This document shows positions 1 to 8,166 of a stretch of DNA of 49,743 nt, piece by piece. The notes beneath the pieces are model-generated. The model worked only from the letters and a program-made list of their open reading frames with translations, did no database searches and was not told where the DNA came from. This DNA is from Exiguobacterium sp. AM39-5BH (GTDB lineage: Bacteria > Bacillota > Bacilli > Exiguobacteriales > Exiguobacteriaceae). Each line of letters begins with the position of its first letter. The stretch's first letter is position 1. Made by a program: the position numbers and the translations under genes. Location: the NCBI RefSeq assembly GCF_003467445.1, contig NZ_QSGS01000014.1, positions 1 to 49,743 on the forward strand. Direction: 5' to 3'.

Positions 1-103
1 CACTCAGTTTTTGTTCGATTGAATGCCGACTTCTCGCCATAAAAAACACTCCCCAATCAGATAAACAGATTTGTTATTTCATCTGTCTACCTATTGGGGA
101 GCA
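1..103 (-). mobile_element. End of an IS3-like insertion sequence, with the start of its transposase gene
   Basis: The element continues beyond the left edge. On the minus strand an ATG at 40-38 opens a frame reading MARSRHSIEQKLS, which resembles the helix-turn-helix start of IS3/IS150-type OrfA. A GGGGAG Shine-Dalgarno lies 8 bases upstream of it. The element seems to end with CA at 102-103 (TG on the transposase strand), followed by a CCCCAATAGGTAGACA-like terminus typical of IS150-group ends. An imperfect inverted repeat (49-57 with 93-101) surrounds the start region. Directly after base 103 a helicase reading frame begins in mid-domain, so the IS has cut that gene. The family assignment is by recall of typical ends, and the other end and any target duplication are outside the window. 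Confidence 0.55.
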
Positions 104-1391
104 TATCAAAAGTAAGGTGGCACCATTTAATTATATTTTAATTGATGAAGTTCAAGACTTAACGGAACTTCAATTTTATTTTCTATTGCAACAAATAGAC
201 TCTACTGAAAATCTATTTGTTTGTGGAGATTTGCATCAAACAATTAATCCAACTTACTTTAACGTAGGCCGAATACAAAGTCTTTATCGATTTGTCAGTG
301 GAAACGATGTGATTGAAAATAAAATCCTGGATTGTAATTATCGATCGAGTGAAAATATTGTTAACTTTGCAAATGAACTTTCTCAATTTCGTAGAGATGT
401 ATTTTCTACTAATCACGAGTGGGACTATATTGAAGTACCGCAGCGTGGGTCCACTAAACCTCCATATCTTTTTAAAGGTGAAGTGGATAATCTCTTTAAG
501 CATATAAAAGATAAAGACTATGTATATGTCATTGTGGTTAATGAACAAAACAAAGAAAAATTACTGACTCAATTTCCCGACTTAGAATCTCGTGTCCTAA
601 CGGTATCCGAAGCAAAAGGTATTGAAAATAAACATGTAATCACTTATAACGTATTTTCAAGTTATATAGAAGAATGGAGAAATATATTCTTAAAAAAAGA
701 TTATAAGCTCAAATTAAATACAGAACTTTATCGTTACTATTTTAATATGGTATATGTAGCAATTACGAGAGCGCGGGATGTTTTAGGAATGGTAGAAGAC
801 AATCTGTATCATGATCTAGAAAGATGGCTATCTGAACATATGGAGATTATGACAGAATTTGATGAAGATGCACTAGATCTTGCTAAACAATCATCTTCAA
901 GTGATTTATTAAAGAGTGCAGTCCAGTTGGAAACTAACGAAAACTTTGCTCAAGCAATAGCTACGTATCGTTTAATTCAAAATACCGTACTATCAGTGGA
1001 AGCGAGTAGAGGAATAGCGCGTTGTAACATTAAGGAAGAATGTCAAAGAACAAAGGATTATCTAGTATGTGGAAGAACGCTAGTTACGCACGAAGAACAT
1101 GAGCACGCTATACCTTATTTAAAGCGTGCCAATGACGAATTATTTTTACTGAAAGCAATATTAAGTATGGACCAAGAAAAGAATTTATCGTTAATCAATG
1201 AGGAGTTGCGTAGCCTTGTTGGAAACCCTTTGGTCTTTTTGAATGAATTGGGCGAACCCAAATTAATTTCAAGGTATGCTAACCTAATGCTATTACCAAC
1301 AGAAATGCGCTTCAATAAGTTGTTAAACACATCAGAAAAACTAGTCAAATCAAGTCAAAAAAACAGTAAAATAGTGAGGTTAAAAATATGA
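104..1391 (+). pseudogene. UvrD/Rep-like superfamily 1 helicase, 5' part removed by an insertion sequence
   Basis: The frame is open from the IS end. A GTG at 117 could serve as a start, but the protein then begins in the middle of the ATPase. Helicase motif II (DEVQD) lies 10 residues in, followed by a CGDLHQ motif III, an NYRSSENI motif IV, an SEAKGIE motif V and a YVAITRAR motif VI. Motif I (Walker A) and the whole first subdomain are missing, so the product cannot hydrolyse ATP as it stands. The last 150 or so residues look like helical TPR-type repeats, a combination seen in some large SF1 helicases. The stop overlaps the next start (ATGA at 1388-1391), so it was the upstream gene of an operon. 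DNA is far more AT-rich than the region after base 4156, which suggests horizontal acquisition. Confidence 0.75.
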
Positions 1392-2032
1392 GTATCACAA
1401 CGGATAATAAAGCGATGGATCTATTATTAGAAAGATTTTTAGAGACTTCAGAACAATCTAAAGTGCTTGAAAACACGATTAATAATTTTGCTGAAGTTAT
1501 GAAAAATTTCCAAGAAACAGTCGCTTCAATTGATGAAACGATTGATGTGAGAAATCTTTCTGAGTTGTCTAAAGATGCGCAAGCTAGATTGCAAGAAGTA
1601 AAGAACTTTAATTCTGCTGAAGTTGTTCTACGTCTTGAAGATACCATTGAGCAACATCTATCAAATCACATAAAACAGATTCAAAAAACGTTGCAAACGA
1701 ATAAAAAAACAGATATGACTAATTTTGAAAATAGAATCGAGAAAATGCTAAGTGAAAGTAATCAAGCAAATGCTGAAGAATTTCGCGTTCGTCAGGACAA
1801 TCACTATGAAAATCTTCTGCAGCTTTTAAATAATCTCAACACGTCATCTTATAGTAGTCCATCGACTTCAAATTTTGATGAAGTAATTAAGTTAAGACAA
1901 TTGGTAAGTAGCCTCAATACGAAAGTTAAACGTTTAGAGGAGGATATAAATGAGAGAATGGATGTATTTGAGCAAGCTTATCAAATAAAGATAGATTTAT
2001 TAGAGAATGAAATTCGATTATTACAAAAATAA
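1388..2032 (+). CDS. Coiled-coil protein of the helicase operon, function unknown
   Basis: This 214-residue protein matches no family I recognise. It is almost wholly helical in character, rich in Glu, Lys, Asn, Gln and Leu. Heptad-like stretches occupy about residues 10-125, then a Ser/Thr-rich hinge (SSYSSPSTS, about 154-162), then a second coiled coil to the C-terminus. It has no signal peptide or membrane segment. The start codon overlaps the stop of the helicase gene, so the two were probably co-translated, and the NERD-helicase gene follows 21 bases after its stop. It may act as a scaffold or dimerising partner of the two helicases; that is inference from position only. Confidence 0.7.
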   Translation: MSITTDNKAMDLLLERFLETSEQSKVLENTINNFAEVMKNFQETVASIDETIDVRNLSELSKDAQARLQEVKNFNSAEVVLRLEDTIEQHLSNHIKQIQKTLQTNKKTDMTNFENRIEKMLSESNQANAEEFRVRQDNHYENLLQLLNNLNTSSYSSPSTSNFDEVIKLRQLVSSLNTKVKRLEEDINERMDVFEQAYQIKIDLLENEIRLLQK

Positions 2033-2053
2033 AAACTTGAGGATTGAATTGAT

Positions 2054-3916
2054 ATGAATAAAATTACTGTTAAAATTGTCGAAGATCCAAATCCTCGAAA
2101 TCCCAAAACAGATGGAGAAAATTATTTTTTAGAATGCATAAAACATTCTCCAATAGTAGAAGGTTGGACGATTTATGTACAGCCCATATTAAATGGGATC
2201 CACCCAGACTTTATATTATCTCATCCTGAAAAAGGAGTGGTGATAGTTGAAGTAAAGGACTGGGATTTGACATTAGAATGTTACAGAGAACCTGGATTTT
2301 TAATTACCGAGGCGAATAAAAAAATTTCAAAAAATCCTGTCTTGCAAGTGGAAGGATATAAGAAAGCACTGATTGAAAATGAACTCCTTTCCGTTAATAA
2401 AATTCAAAATGACGAAGGGTATGGAGTGATTGAGACACTCTTATATTTTCATAAGTCAAATGAACAGGTTTCATTATCTTTTTTAAAAGACCGAGGACGG
2501 ACTAAGGTGTGGGGACGAGATTCTATAGAAGTTTTTAAAAACGGAAGTATTAAAGACACTTCAGTCCCTTACGCTTTTATAGTAAAAAATTCAAAATTCA
2601 AATCTCAATTGCCAAATATAGTAAAAGAATTGAGCCAATTATTAAGCATCAGTGATTATCATGCCGAGCGTCAAGAACGCGTTCCATTAAATTCTGAACA
2701 AACGAAATTGGTAACAATTAAAGAAGGTAGCACTCGCAGGTGGAGTGGTGTGGCTGGTTCTGGAAAAACACTTGTTCTGGCTGAAAAGGCGGCGAATGCA
2801 GTTAAAAAAGGGAAAAAAGTATTATTTCTATGTTTCAATATAACCCTTGTAAACTACATTAGGGATCTTTGTCGATCGCAATATGTGGGGGATAATGCTT
2901 ATCTATTGAGAAGAAACATGAATAATAATTATTTCCATGGATTTCTGACGAATTTGGCCAACGAGTATGAAGTTCCAACAAGAGAATATTATACAAATAG
3001 AGAAGTTACCGAGGCGACGAAATGTATTATTGATGAAATCTCAAAGAAGATAGACACCATAGGGAGCATAGAGAATGAGTATCTATTTGATGTGATATTA
3101 ATCGATGAAGGGCAGGATTTCAGGGCGGAATGGGTGCATTTTCTTAAAAAATTCAGAACGTCTAATAGTGAGTTATTAGTCATGTATGACAAAGACCAGC
3201 GAATCTATGAAGACGCCGGATTATGGATTGAAGATAGTAAAGAAATCAAAAATATTGGCTTCTCTGGACAACCTGGGAATTTGAGTTACACACATCGTTT
3301 AAGTCCATCGGTTATTCATATAGTTGAAGCGTTACGTAGACAAATGACAATTACAAATTACGAAATTATACAACGAAATCCTATACTTCAATTAAGTTTT
3401 TCAGATTTAAAAACTGCATGGCACAATATTCCGAATGAACAAATGATTGATAAAGTAGAAAAGATTGTTAATCATATGAAGGAAGATAGCATATCATTAG
3501 AAGATATAACGATTTTGACGATAGAAGACAAAGTTGGAATCGATATAGTCAAACACTTTGAAAAGTTAAAGGTAAGAACATCTCATACGTTTGACCTTAC
3601 TAATCACAAAAATAGTAAGAGAAAACGTTATGCAAAAAGATCTTTTCAACCGGGAAAAAATCATTTAAAAGTATCTAGCTATGCAAGCTTTAAAGGGTGG
3701 GAGGCTTCCCATATTATTCTTGTCTTAAATCCAATCGATAAAATGGATTGGAGAAACGGACTACATAATAAAGATTCTGAAGAATTTAGGATCCTGTACA
3801 ACTCATTGTTCATTTCACTTACTCGTGTCAGAGAGGGAGCTAGTCTACGGCAAAGTTTTACATGCATAAACGGAATTAGATATGCAAAGAAACTTAAAAA
3901 TAGTTTTAAAATTTAG
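2054..3916 (+). CDS. NERD nuclease domain fused to a UvrD-like helicase
   Basis: The 620-residue protein begins with a nuclease-related (NERD) domain: Asp52 in HPDF and Glu66-x-Lys68 in VEVKDW form a PD-(D/E)xK-type site. A complete superfamily 1 helicase follows, with Walker A GSGKT at about 235-239, a DEGQD motif II at about 351-355, a THRLSPS motif near 405, a SSYASFKGWE motif V and an ISLTRVRE motif VI near 590. Such fusions probably unwind and cut nucleic acid. NERD-helicase proteins occur in phage-defence and mobile islands, and the gene is third in an AT-rich operon bordered by an IS, which fits a defence role. I cannot assign it to a named system. All key motifs are intact, unlike in the first helicase. 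Confidence 0.8.
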   Translation: MNKITVKIVEDPNPRNPKTDGENYFLECIKHSPIVEGWTIYVQPILNGIHPDFILSHPEKGVVIVEVKDWDLTLECYREPGFLITEANKKISKNPVLQVEGYKKALIENELLSVNKIQNDEGYGVIETLLYFHKSNEQVSLSFLKDRGRTKVWGRDSIEVFKNGSIKDTSVPYAFIVKNSKFKSQLPNIVKELSQLLSISDYHAERQERVPLNSEQTKLVTIKEGSTRRWSGVAGSGKTLVLAEKAANAVKKGKKVLFLCFNITLVNYIRDLCRSQYVGDNAYLLRRNMNNNYFHGFLTNLANEYEVPTREYYTNREVTEATKCIIDEISKKIDTIGSIENEYLFDVILIDEGQDFRAEWVHFLKKFRTSNSELLVMYDKDQRIYEDAGLWIEDSKEIKNIGFSGQPGNLSYTHRLSPSVIHIVEALRRQMTITNYEIIQRNPILQLSFSDLKTAWHNIPNEQMIDKVEKIVNHMKEDSISLEDITILTIEDKVGIDIVKHFEKLKVRTSHTFDLTNHKNSKRKRYAKRSFQPGKNHLKVSSYASFKGWEASHIILVLNPIDKMDWRNGLHNKDSEEFRILYNSLFISLTRVREGASLRQSFTCINGIRYAKKLKNSFKI

Positions 3917-3930
3917 GAGTAAAAAACCGA

Positions 3931-4155
3931 TTGATTGAATTGAAGTTATTCATGAAATTTTGTGAAGACTACTATCATGAAGATCGGCCAAATATCTCTA
4001 CTAATGGGCGATTTCATTTATTGAATGTATTACAAGACGACAAAAAATCTAAAGGGATGATGCTTGAGACTCTAGTACTACTAGAAAATTCATGGGATGA
4101 AAGCGTATGCGAGTGCATGCGCTTTTTTGCTACACTGTGGATGGAGGGATGTCTC
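3931..4155 (+). pseudogene. Truncated AT-rich reading frame at the island edge, running into pucR
   Basis: A TTG at 3931 follows AGGAG (3915-3919, inside the stop of the preceding gene) and opens about 75 codons without a stop. The frame happens to be in phase with pucR and runs straight into it. The encoded peptide (MIELKLFMKFCEDYYHED...) resembles nothing I know. Base composition is island-like to about 4095 and then changes to that of the chromosome. The simplest reading is the beginning of a fourth island gene cut off at the insertion junction. It could also be non-coding sequence that happens to lack stops. Confidence 0.35.
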
Positions 4156-5694
4156 GTGAAAATGGATGTGGAAGCAGTGTTGGGACTGCCGGCGTACGCT
4201 GGAGCAACGGTCATCGCCGGTCGGAACGGAATGGGCCGAGACGTGAACAACGTCTCGTTCATGGAAGTGCCGGATATTTTACCGTACGTGTCTAAAGGAA
4301 ATCTATTGCTGACGACGTTTTATCCGATCGCTGGGAACGAAGAGGCGATGCGGCAATTGGTGCCGCGTTTGGCTGAAAAAGGACTGGCCGGTCTTGCGGT
4401 CAAAGTCGGACGATACGTCACGACGATTCCCGACGTGATGATCGAGGCGGCTGACCGAAACGACTTTCCGCTCATCGTCTTGACCGAAGATGCGAATCTG
4501 TCGGAACTAAGTAATGCCGTCCTTGAAGTCTTGCTCGAAAAGCAAAACTCGATATTAAAGTTTCGGGATGAGATTCACCAACAGCTCATGCGCTTGTTGT
4601 TGAACGGTGCCCACATCAACACGTTTGTCACCGTCCTATCCGGGATGATCCAAATGCCTGTCTTTTTATTCTCAGGACATGGGGAGCTGCTCGCCCAATC
4701 GGTCTCAGACGAACCGTTTAAACGGGACGGGGCCGCGGTGACGCTTGGGAAGCGGACGTTTCGTCTCGATGAAGTCATCCGGCAACCGATCCGGGTCGGT
4801 GAGGAACAGCTCGGGGAGCTGCTTGCCCTAGACGTCGCCGGAAAACGGAATACGAACATCCATGTCGCGATGGAGCAGGCCTCGATTTTGCTCGCGCTCG
4901 ATTTTCAACGGGAGCGCGCCATCGTGCAGCAAGAACGCAATTATTTGGATGCTTTTTTACGTGACATCTTGAACGGTAGGTTCCGGAGCGAGGAAGAAGT
5001 CGTGCGGCGCGCCAACACGTTCCATTGGGAGTTGACACTACCTCTCGGCATCATCGCCGTCGAGCGGAAGGACCCGTTCGTGTTCACGGAGAACGAGACG
5101 ATCGAGCGGTTCGAACGCTGGCTGTCGGGCCGGTTTGCGGACCATGAGCTTGTACATAAAGTCATGTACTATGAGGACAGCTTGATTTGTTTCGTGAACA
5201 AGCCGACACAGCAAACACTGGATGAAATCGGGCACTATCTCCATGAACAGGCCGGGCGGGCCGGTTACGACGTGATTGTCACCTATTCTCGATGGGTCGA
5301 ACAATTACGGGACGTGGCGACCGAGTATGAACGATTGCGTCAGGCGCTACGGATCATGCGTTCAATCGAGACCACTCCAGTGCAGTCATACGACGCGCTC
5401 GGCGTCTATTCGATTCTATTTGAGCTGCAAGATGAGACATCCTTGCATGAGTTCGTGGAGAGCCGAATCGGTCAAGTGCTCGGGGAAGACGAATTGTTGC
5501 GGACGTTGCTCATGCTGATCCGTTGTCAAATGAACGTCCAAAAAGCGTCAGAACGGCTGTTTATTCATTACAATACGCTGCGTTACCGGATCGAGCGATT
5601 GAAAGATTTAGGATTACAACTGCATGACGGTGAAAAAATGAGTGAATACTATGTGGCCTATCATGCCCATCACTTATTGAAAAGCCGCCGATGA
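4156..5694 (+). CDS. pucR: PucR-family transcriptional regulator of the ureide-type cluster
   Basis: The protein has 512 residues if it starts at GTG 4156, which is chosen because GGAGGG at 4143-4148 lies 7 bases upstream and because the PucR-family N-terminal domain begins here (VLGLPAYAGATVIAG). The upstream in-frame extension is AT-rich island DNA. The C-terminus carries the family helix-turn-helix (YNTLRYRIERLKDLG). PucR proteins activate purine and ureide catabolism genes in Bacillus. The next seven genes on the same strand encode permeases and a carbamoyl-transfer pathway, so it very likely controls them. It has its own terminator at 5695-5736. Confidence 0.88.
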   Translation: MKMDVEAVLGLPAYAGATVIAGRNGMGRDVNNVSFMEVPDILPYVSKGNLLLTTFYPIAGNEEAMRQLVPRLAEKGLAGLAVKVGRYVTTIPDVMIEAADRNDFPLIVLTEDANLSELSNAVLEVLLEKQNSILKFRDEIHQQLMRLLLNGAHINTFVTVLSGMIQMPVFLFSGHGELLAQSVSDEPFKRDGAAVTLGKRTFRLDEVIRQPIRVGEEQLGELLALDVAGKRNTNIHVAMEQASILLALDFQRERAIVQQERNYLDAFLRDILNGRFRSEEEVVRRANTFHWELTLPLGIIAVERKDPFVFTENETIERFERWLSGRFADHELVHKVMYYEDSLICFVNKPTQQTLDEIGHYLHEQAGRAGYDVIVTYSRWVEQLRDVATEYERLRQALRIMRSIETTPVQSYDALGVYSILFELQDETSLHEFVESRIGQVLGEDELLRTLLMLIRCQMNVQKASERLFIHYNTLRYRIERLKDLGLQLHDGEKMSEYYVAYHAHHLLKSRR

Positions 5695-5736
5695 GGCGAA
5701 TGATTGGCCATATTTTGGCCGCCATTCGTCTTTTTT
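5695..5736 (+). terminator. Rho-independent terminator of pucR
   Basis: GGCGAATG (5695-5702) pairs with CATTCGTC (5723-5730), with a GGCC/GGCC pairing inside, followed by a run of six T. It starts right after the pucR stop codon and separates the regulator from the permease gene. Confidence 0.75.
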
Positions 5737-5806
5737 GTGTGTACAATATGTGACAACTTATAGACGACTCGACTTGAAAAGAGCGTGGTTGAGCCGTTTG
5801 TGGAGT

Positions 5807-5820
5807 ATTTGTCAACAAAT
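5807..5820. promoter_or_regulatory. Inverted repeat, candidate operator in front of the catabolic operon
   Basis: ATTTGT and ACAAAT arms separated by two bases lie about 125 bases before the first permease start. The position suits an activator or repressor site, possibly for PucR, but I do not know a PucR consensus that would confirm it. Confidence 0.3.
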
Positions 5821-5827
5821 GCTAAAT

Positions 5828-5841
5828 TGAAAGCGCTTCAT
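5828..5841. promoter_or_regulatory. cre-like catabolite control site
   Basis: TGAAAGCGCTTCAT matches the CcpA consensus TGWAANCGNTNWCA at 11 of 14 positions and has the intact core AAGCGCTT. A cre here would place the cluster under carbon catabolite control. The 3' half is imperfect, so this is a candidate only. Confidence 0.45.
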
Positions 5842-5944
5842 TCGTATTCTATTGACAATGATTGATAAAAGAGTCGGTGTTATCTTATGGGTGTACCAAA
5901 TATTCGCGAATTTGCAGTCATCCTTTAGAAATGAGGTCACGCCT

Positions 5945-7505
5945 ATGGACTCACCATTTCGAATCAAGTATTGGACAAGGGGAGATGTGGACGGTTATTT
6001 CGGACTTTTCACCAACAACTTAACGAATTTACTTGTCATGGCGGGGCTATTACATCTCGCCATCGGTCTGCCGGTGACGCTCGTCTACGGCAAGATCTTG
6101 CGGCCGTCGGTTTATCGATTTTCGTCAGCAGTCTATTCTACACGTACATGGCGATCCGTTTGTCGAAAGCGGAACAAAGGACGGATGTCACGGCGCTTCC
6201 GACCGGGGTCAGCGTCCCGCACATGTTCCTCATCGTTTTCTTGATCATGGGTCCTGTGTATTGGAAGACGCAAGACCCGTATCTCGCTTGGACGACCGGG
6301 CTCGTCTGGTGCTTCGTCAACGGGTTGATCGCGATGAGTGGTTCGCTCATCGGTCCAAAAATCAGAGAATGGCTACCACGCCCGGCGATGCTCGGAACAC
6401 TGACGGGGGTATCACTCACCTTTATCGCCATGGCACCGGCGATGGACACATGGGACGTCCCGTATATCGGTCTCGTCTCGCTTAGCATCATTCTTCTCGG
6501 CTGGTTCGGGAAAGTGAACATGCCATTCCGCCTCCCGGTCGGCCTCGTCGCGATCGTCATCGGGACGTTGATTGGGTGGGTGAGCGGGGTGATGGATGTG
6601 CGCGAAGTGAGCGCCTCGCTCGCTGCCGTCGATTTATCGGCCCCGACGTTCTCGGTCACACGGCTCATCGACGGTTGGGCAGTCGCTTTACCGTTCCTCG
6701 CATCGGCCGTGCCGCTGGGCATTTATAACTTCATGGAGACGATCGACAATCTAGAGAGTGCGGAAGTCGCCGGCGACAAGTATCCGACGCGACAAGCGCT
6801 CGTGTTCGACGCCACGTCGACGCTCGTCGCGAGCTCGTTCGGCAGCCCGTTCCCGATCGCGGTCTATATCGGCCATGCCGGGTGGAAAGAAGCGGGGGCT
6901 CGAATTGGTTACTCGTGGATGACTGGCGTGACGATCCTCGTCTTGACCTGGTTCGGCATCATCTTTGTGTTATACGCCATCATCCCGGTCGTCGCCATCT
7001 TGCCGATCTTGATTTATATCGGTCTCGTCATCGGTGCCCAAGCGTTCCAGGAGACGAACCCGCGCTATGCTCCCGCCATCATCTTGGCCATCATCCGTGG
7101 GTCGCGAACTGGGGGCACAATATCGTCAATACGGCACTCAACGCAGCCGAAACGGATGCGACGAGCGTTGGCTACGGTTCGATTCTCGCGGCCGGTCTCA
7201 ACTATGAAGGGCTGTCCGCGCTAGGGACAGGCGCGATCCTCGTCAGCGTCCTATGGGCGAGTATTCTCGTCTTCATCATCGATCGTGATTTTACGAAAGC
7301 CTCGTTCACAAGCCTCATCGCAGGGGCACTCGCTTTCTTCGGCATCATCCATGAGGAGGCGGTAGGCTTTGCCGTCAACAACGGCATGGCCCTCAGCTAT
7401 CTCCTCATCAGCATCTTGTTTTATCTCGTCGGAAAACATAAATCAACCCATCAACTAGGAGGACTTAACCATGAACACGACAACCGAAATGACCATGCAA
7501 GCTAA
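5945..7505 (+). CDS. NCS2/AzgA-like permease 1, interrupted by two single-base frameshifts
   Basis: This is a polytopic membrane transporter of the xanthine/uracil/adenine permease superfamily, closely similar to the second permease at 8159. It starts at ATG 5945 (MDSPFRIKYW...GDVDGYFGLF). Two breaks are visible by alignment with permease 2. Near 6101 one base is missing in CTTGCGGCC, and restoring it gives 25 residues between KIL and RLS, the same as in the paralogue. Near 7095 one base is missing in ATCCGTGGG. After repair the frame runs to a TAA at 7505, overlapping the next gene by 35 bases; a further slip would end it at the TAG at 7456-7458. Expected substrates are nucleobases or cyclic ureides. 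As written it is a pseudogene, but consensus error is more likely. Confidence 0.75.
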
Positions 7506-8166
7506 ACCATATGCATTCACGTTCCGCCCTGAATCGACGGCGCTCGTCTTGATCGATATGCAGCGCGACTTCTGCGCACCGGGTGGATTTGGTGAGAAGC
7601 TCGGGAACGATATCACACTCACCCGCTCGATCATCCCGCAGACGCAACGTGTCCTCGAAGCGGCAAGAGCCGCTGGGATGACGGTCATCCACACGCGAGA
7701 AGGACATCTGCCGGATTTGTCGGATTGCCCGCCGAGCAAGTTGAACCGTGGCAAGAAGCAAGGCGCCGGGATCGGTGACGAAGGGCCGATGGGACGCATC
7801 CTCGTCCGCGGTGAGTACGGCCATGACATCGTCGATGAGTTGAAACCGCTTGAAGGAGAGACGATTATCGATAAGCCGGGGAAAGGGGCATTCTACAATA
7901 CGAACCTTGACGAAGTCTTGAAACAACAAGGCATCACGCATCTTCTCGTCGGCGGTGTGACAACGCACGTCTGCGTCCAGACGACGATCCGAGAAGCGAA
8001 CGACCGTGGCTACGACTGCCTCTTGCTCGAAGACTGCTCAGCGGCGTTCGACCCGAAAGACCACGAGGACTCGATTCGCATGATCCATCAACAAGGAGGC
8101 ATCTTCGGCTGGACGGCACCGTCTAGTGAGTTCTTGAACGCGATTGGAGGAGAAGACCATGAATGA
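7471..8166 (+). CDS. Isochorismatase-family cysteine amidohydrolase
   Basis: The 231-residue protein has the cysteine-hydrolase fold. The triad can be read as Asp in VLIDMQRDF, Lys in DKPGKGAF and Cys in TTHVCVQT, the last after the cis-peptide motif GGVTTHVC. AGGAGG lies 8 bases before ATG 7471. Relatives include N-carbamoylsarcosine amidase, biuret hydrolase and ureidoacrylate amidohydrolase, all of which cleave amide or carbamoyl C-N bonds. It sits between two permeases and upstream of a carbamoyltransferase set, so it probably hydrolyses the imported compound, or the amide left after carbamoyl transfer. The substrate cannot be read from sequence. Its stop overlaps the next start. Confidence 0.88.
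   Translation: MNTTTEMTMQAKPYAFTFRPESTALVLIDMQRDFCAPGGFGEKLGNDITLTRSIIPQTQRVLEAARAAGMTVIHTREGHLPDLSDCPPSKLNRGKKQGAGIGDEGPMGRILVRGEYGHDIVDELKPLEGETIIDKPGKGAFYNTNLDEVLKQQGITHLLVGGVTTHVCVQTTIREANDRGYDCLLLEDCSAAFDPKDHEDSIRMIHQQGGIFGWTAPSSEFLNAIGGEDHE

Noticed and set aside
49..101. Inverted repeat at the left edge as a transcription terminator
   Set aside because: It has no T run and coincides with the transposase ribosome binding site and the terminal sequence of the insertion element.
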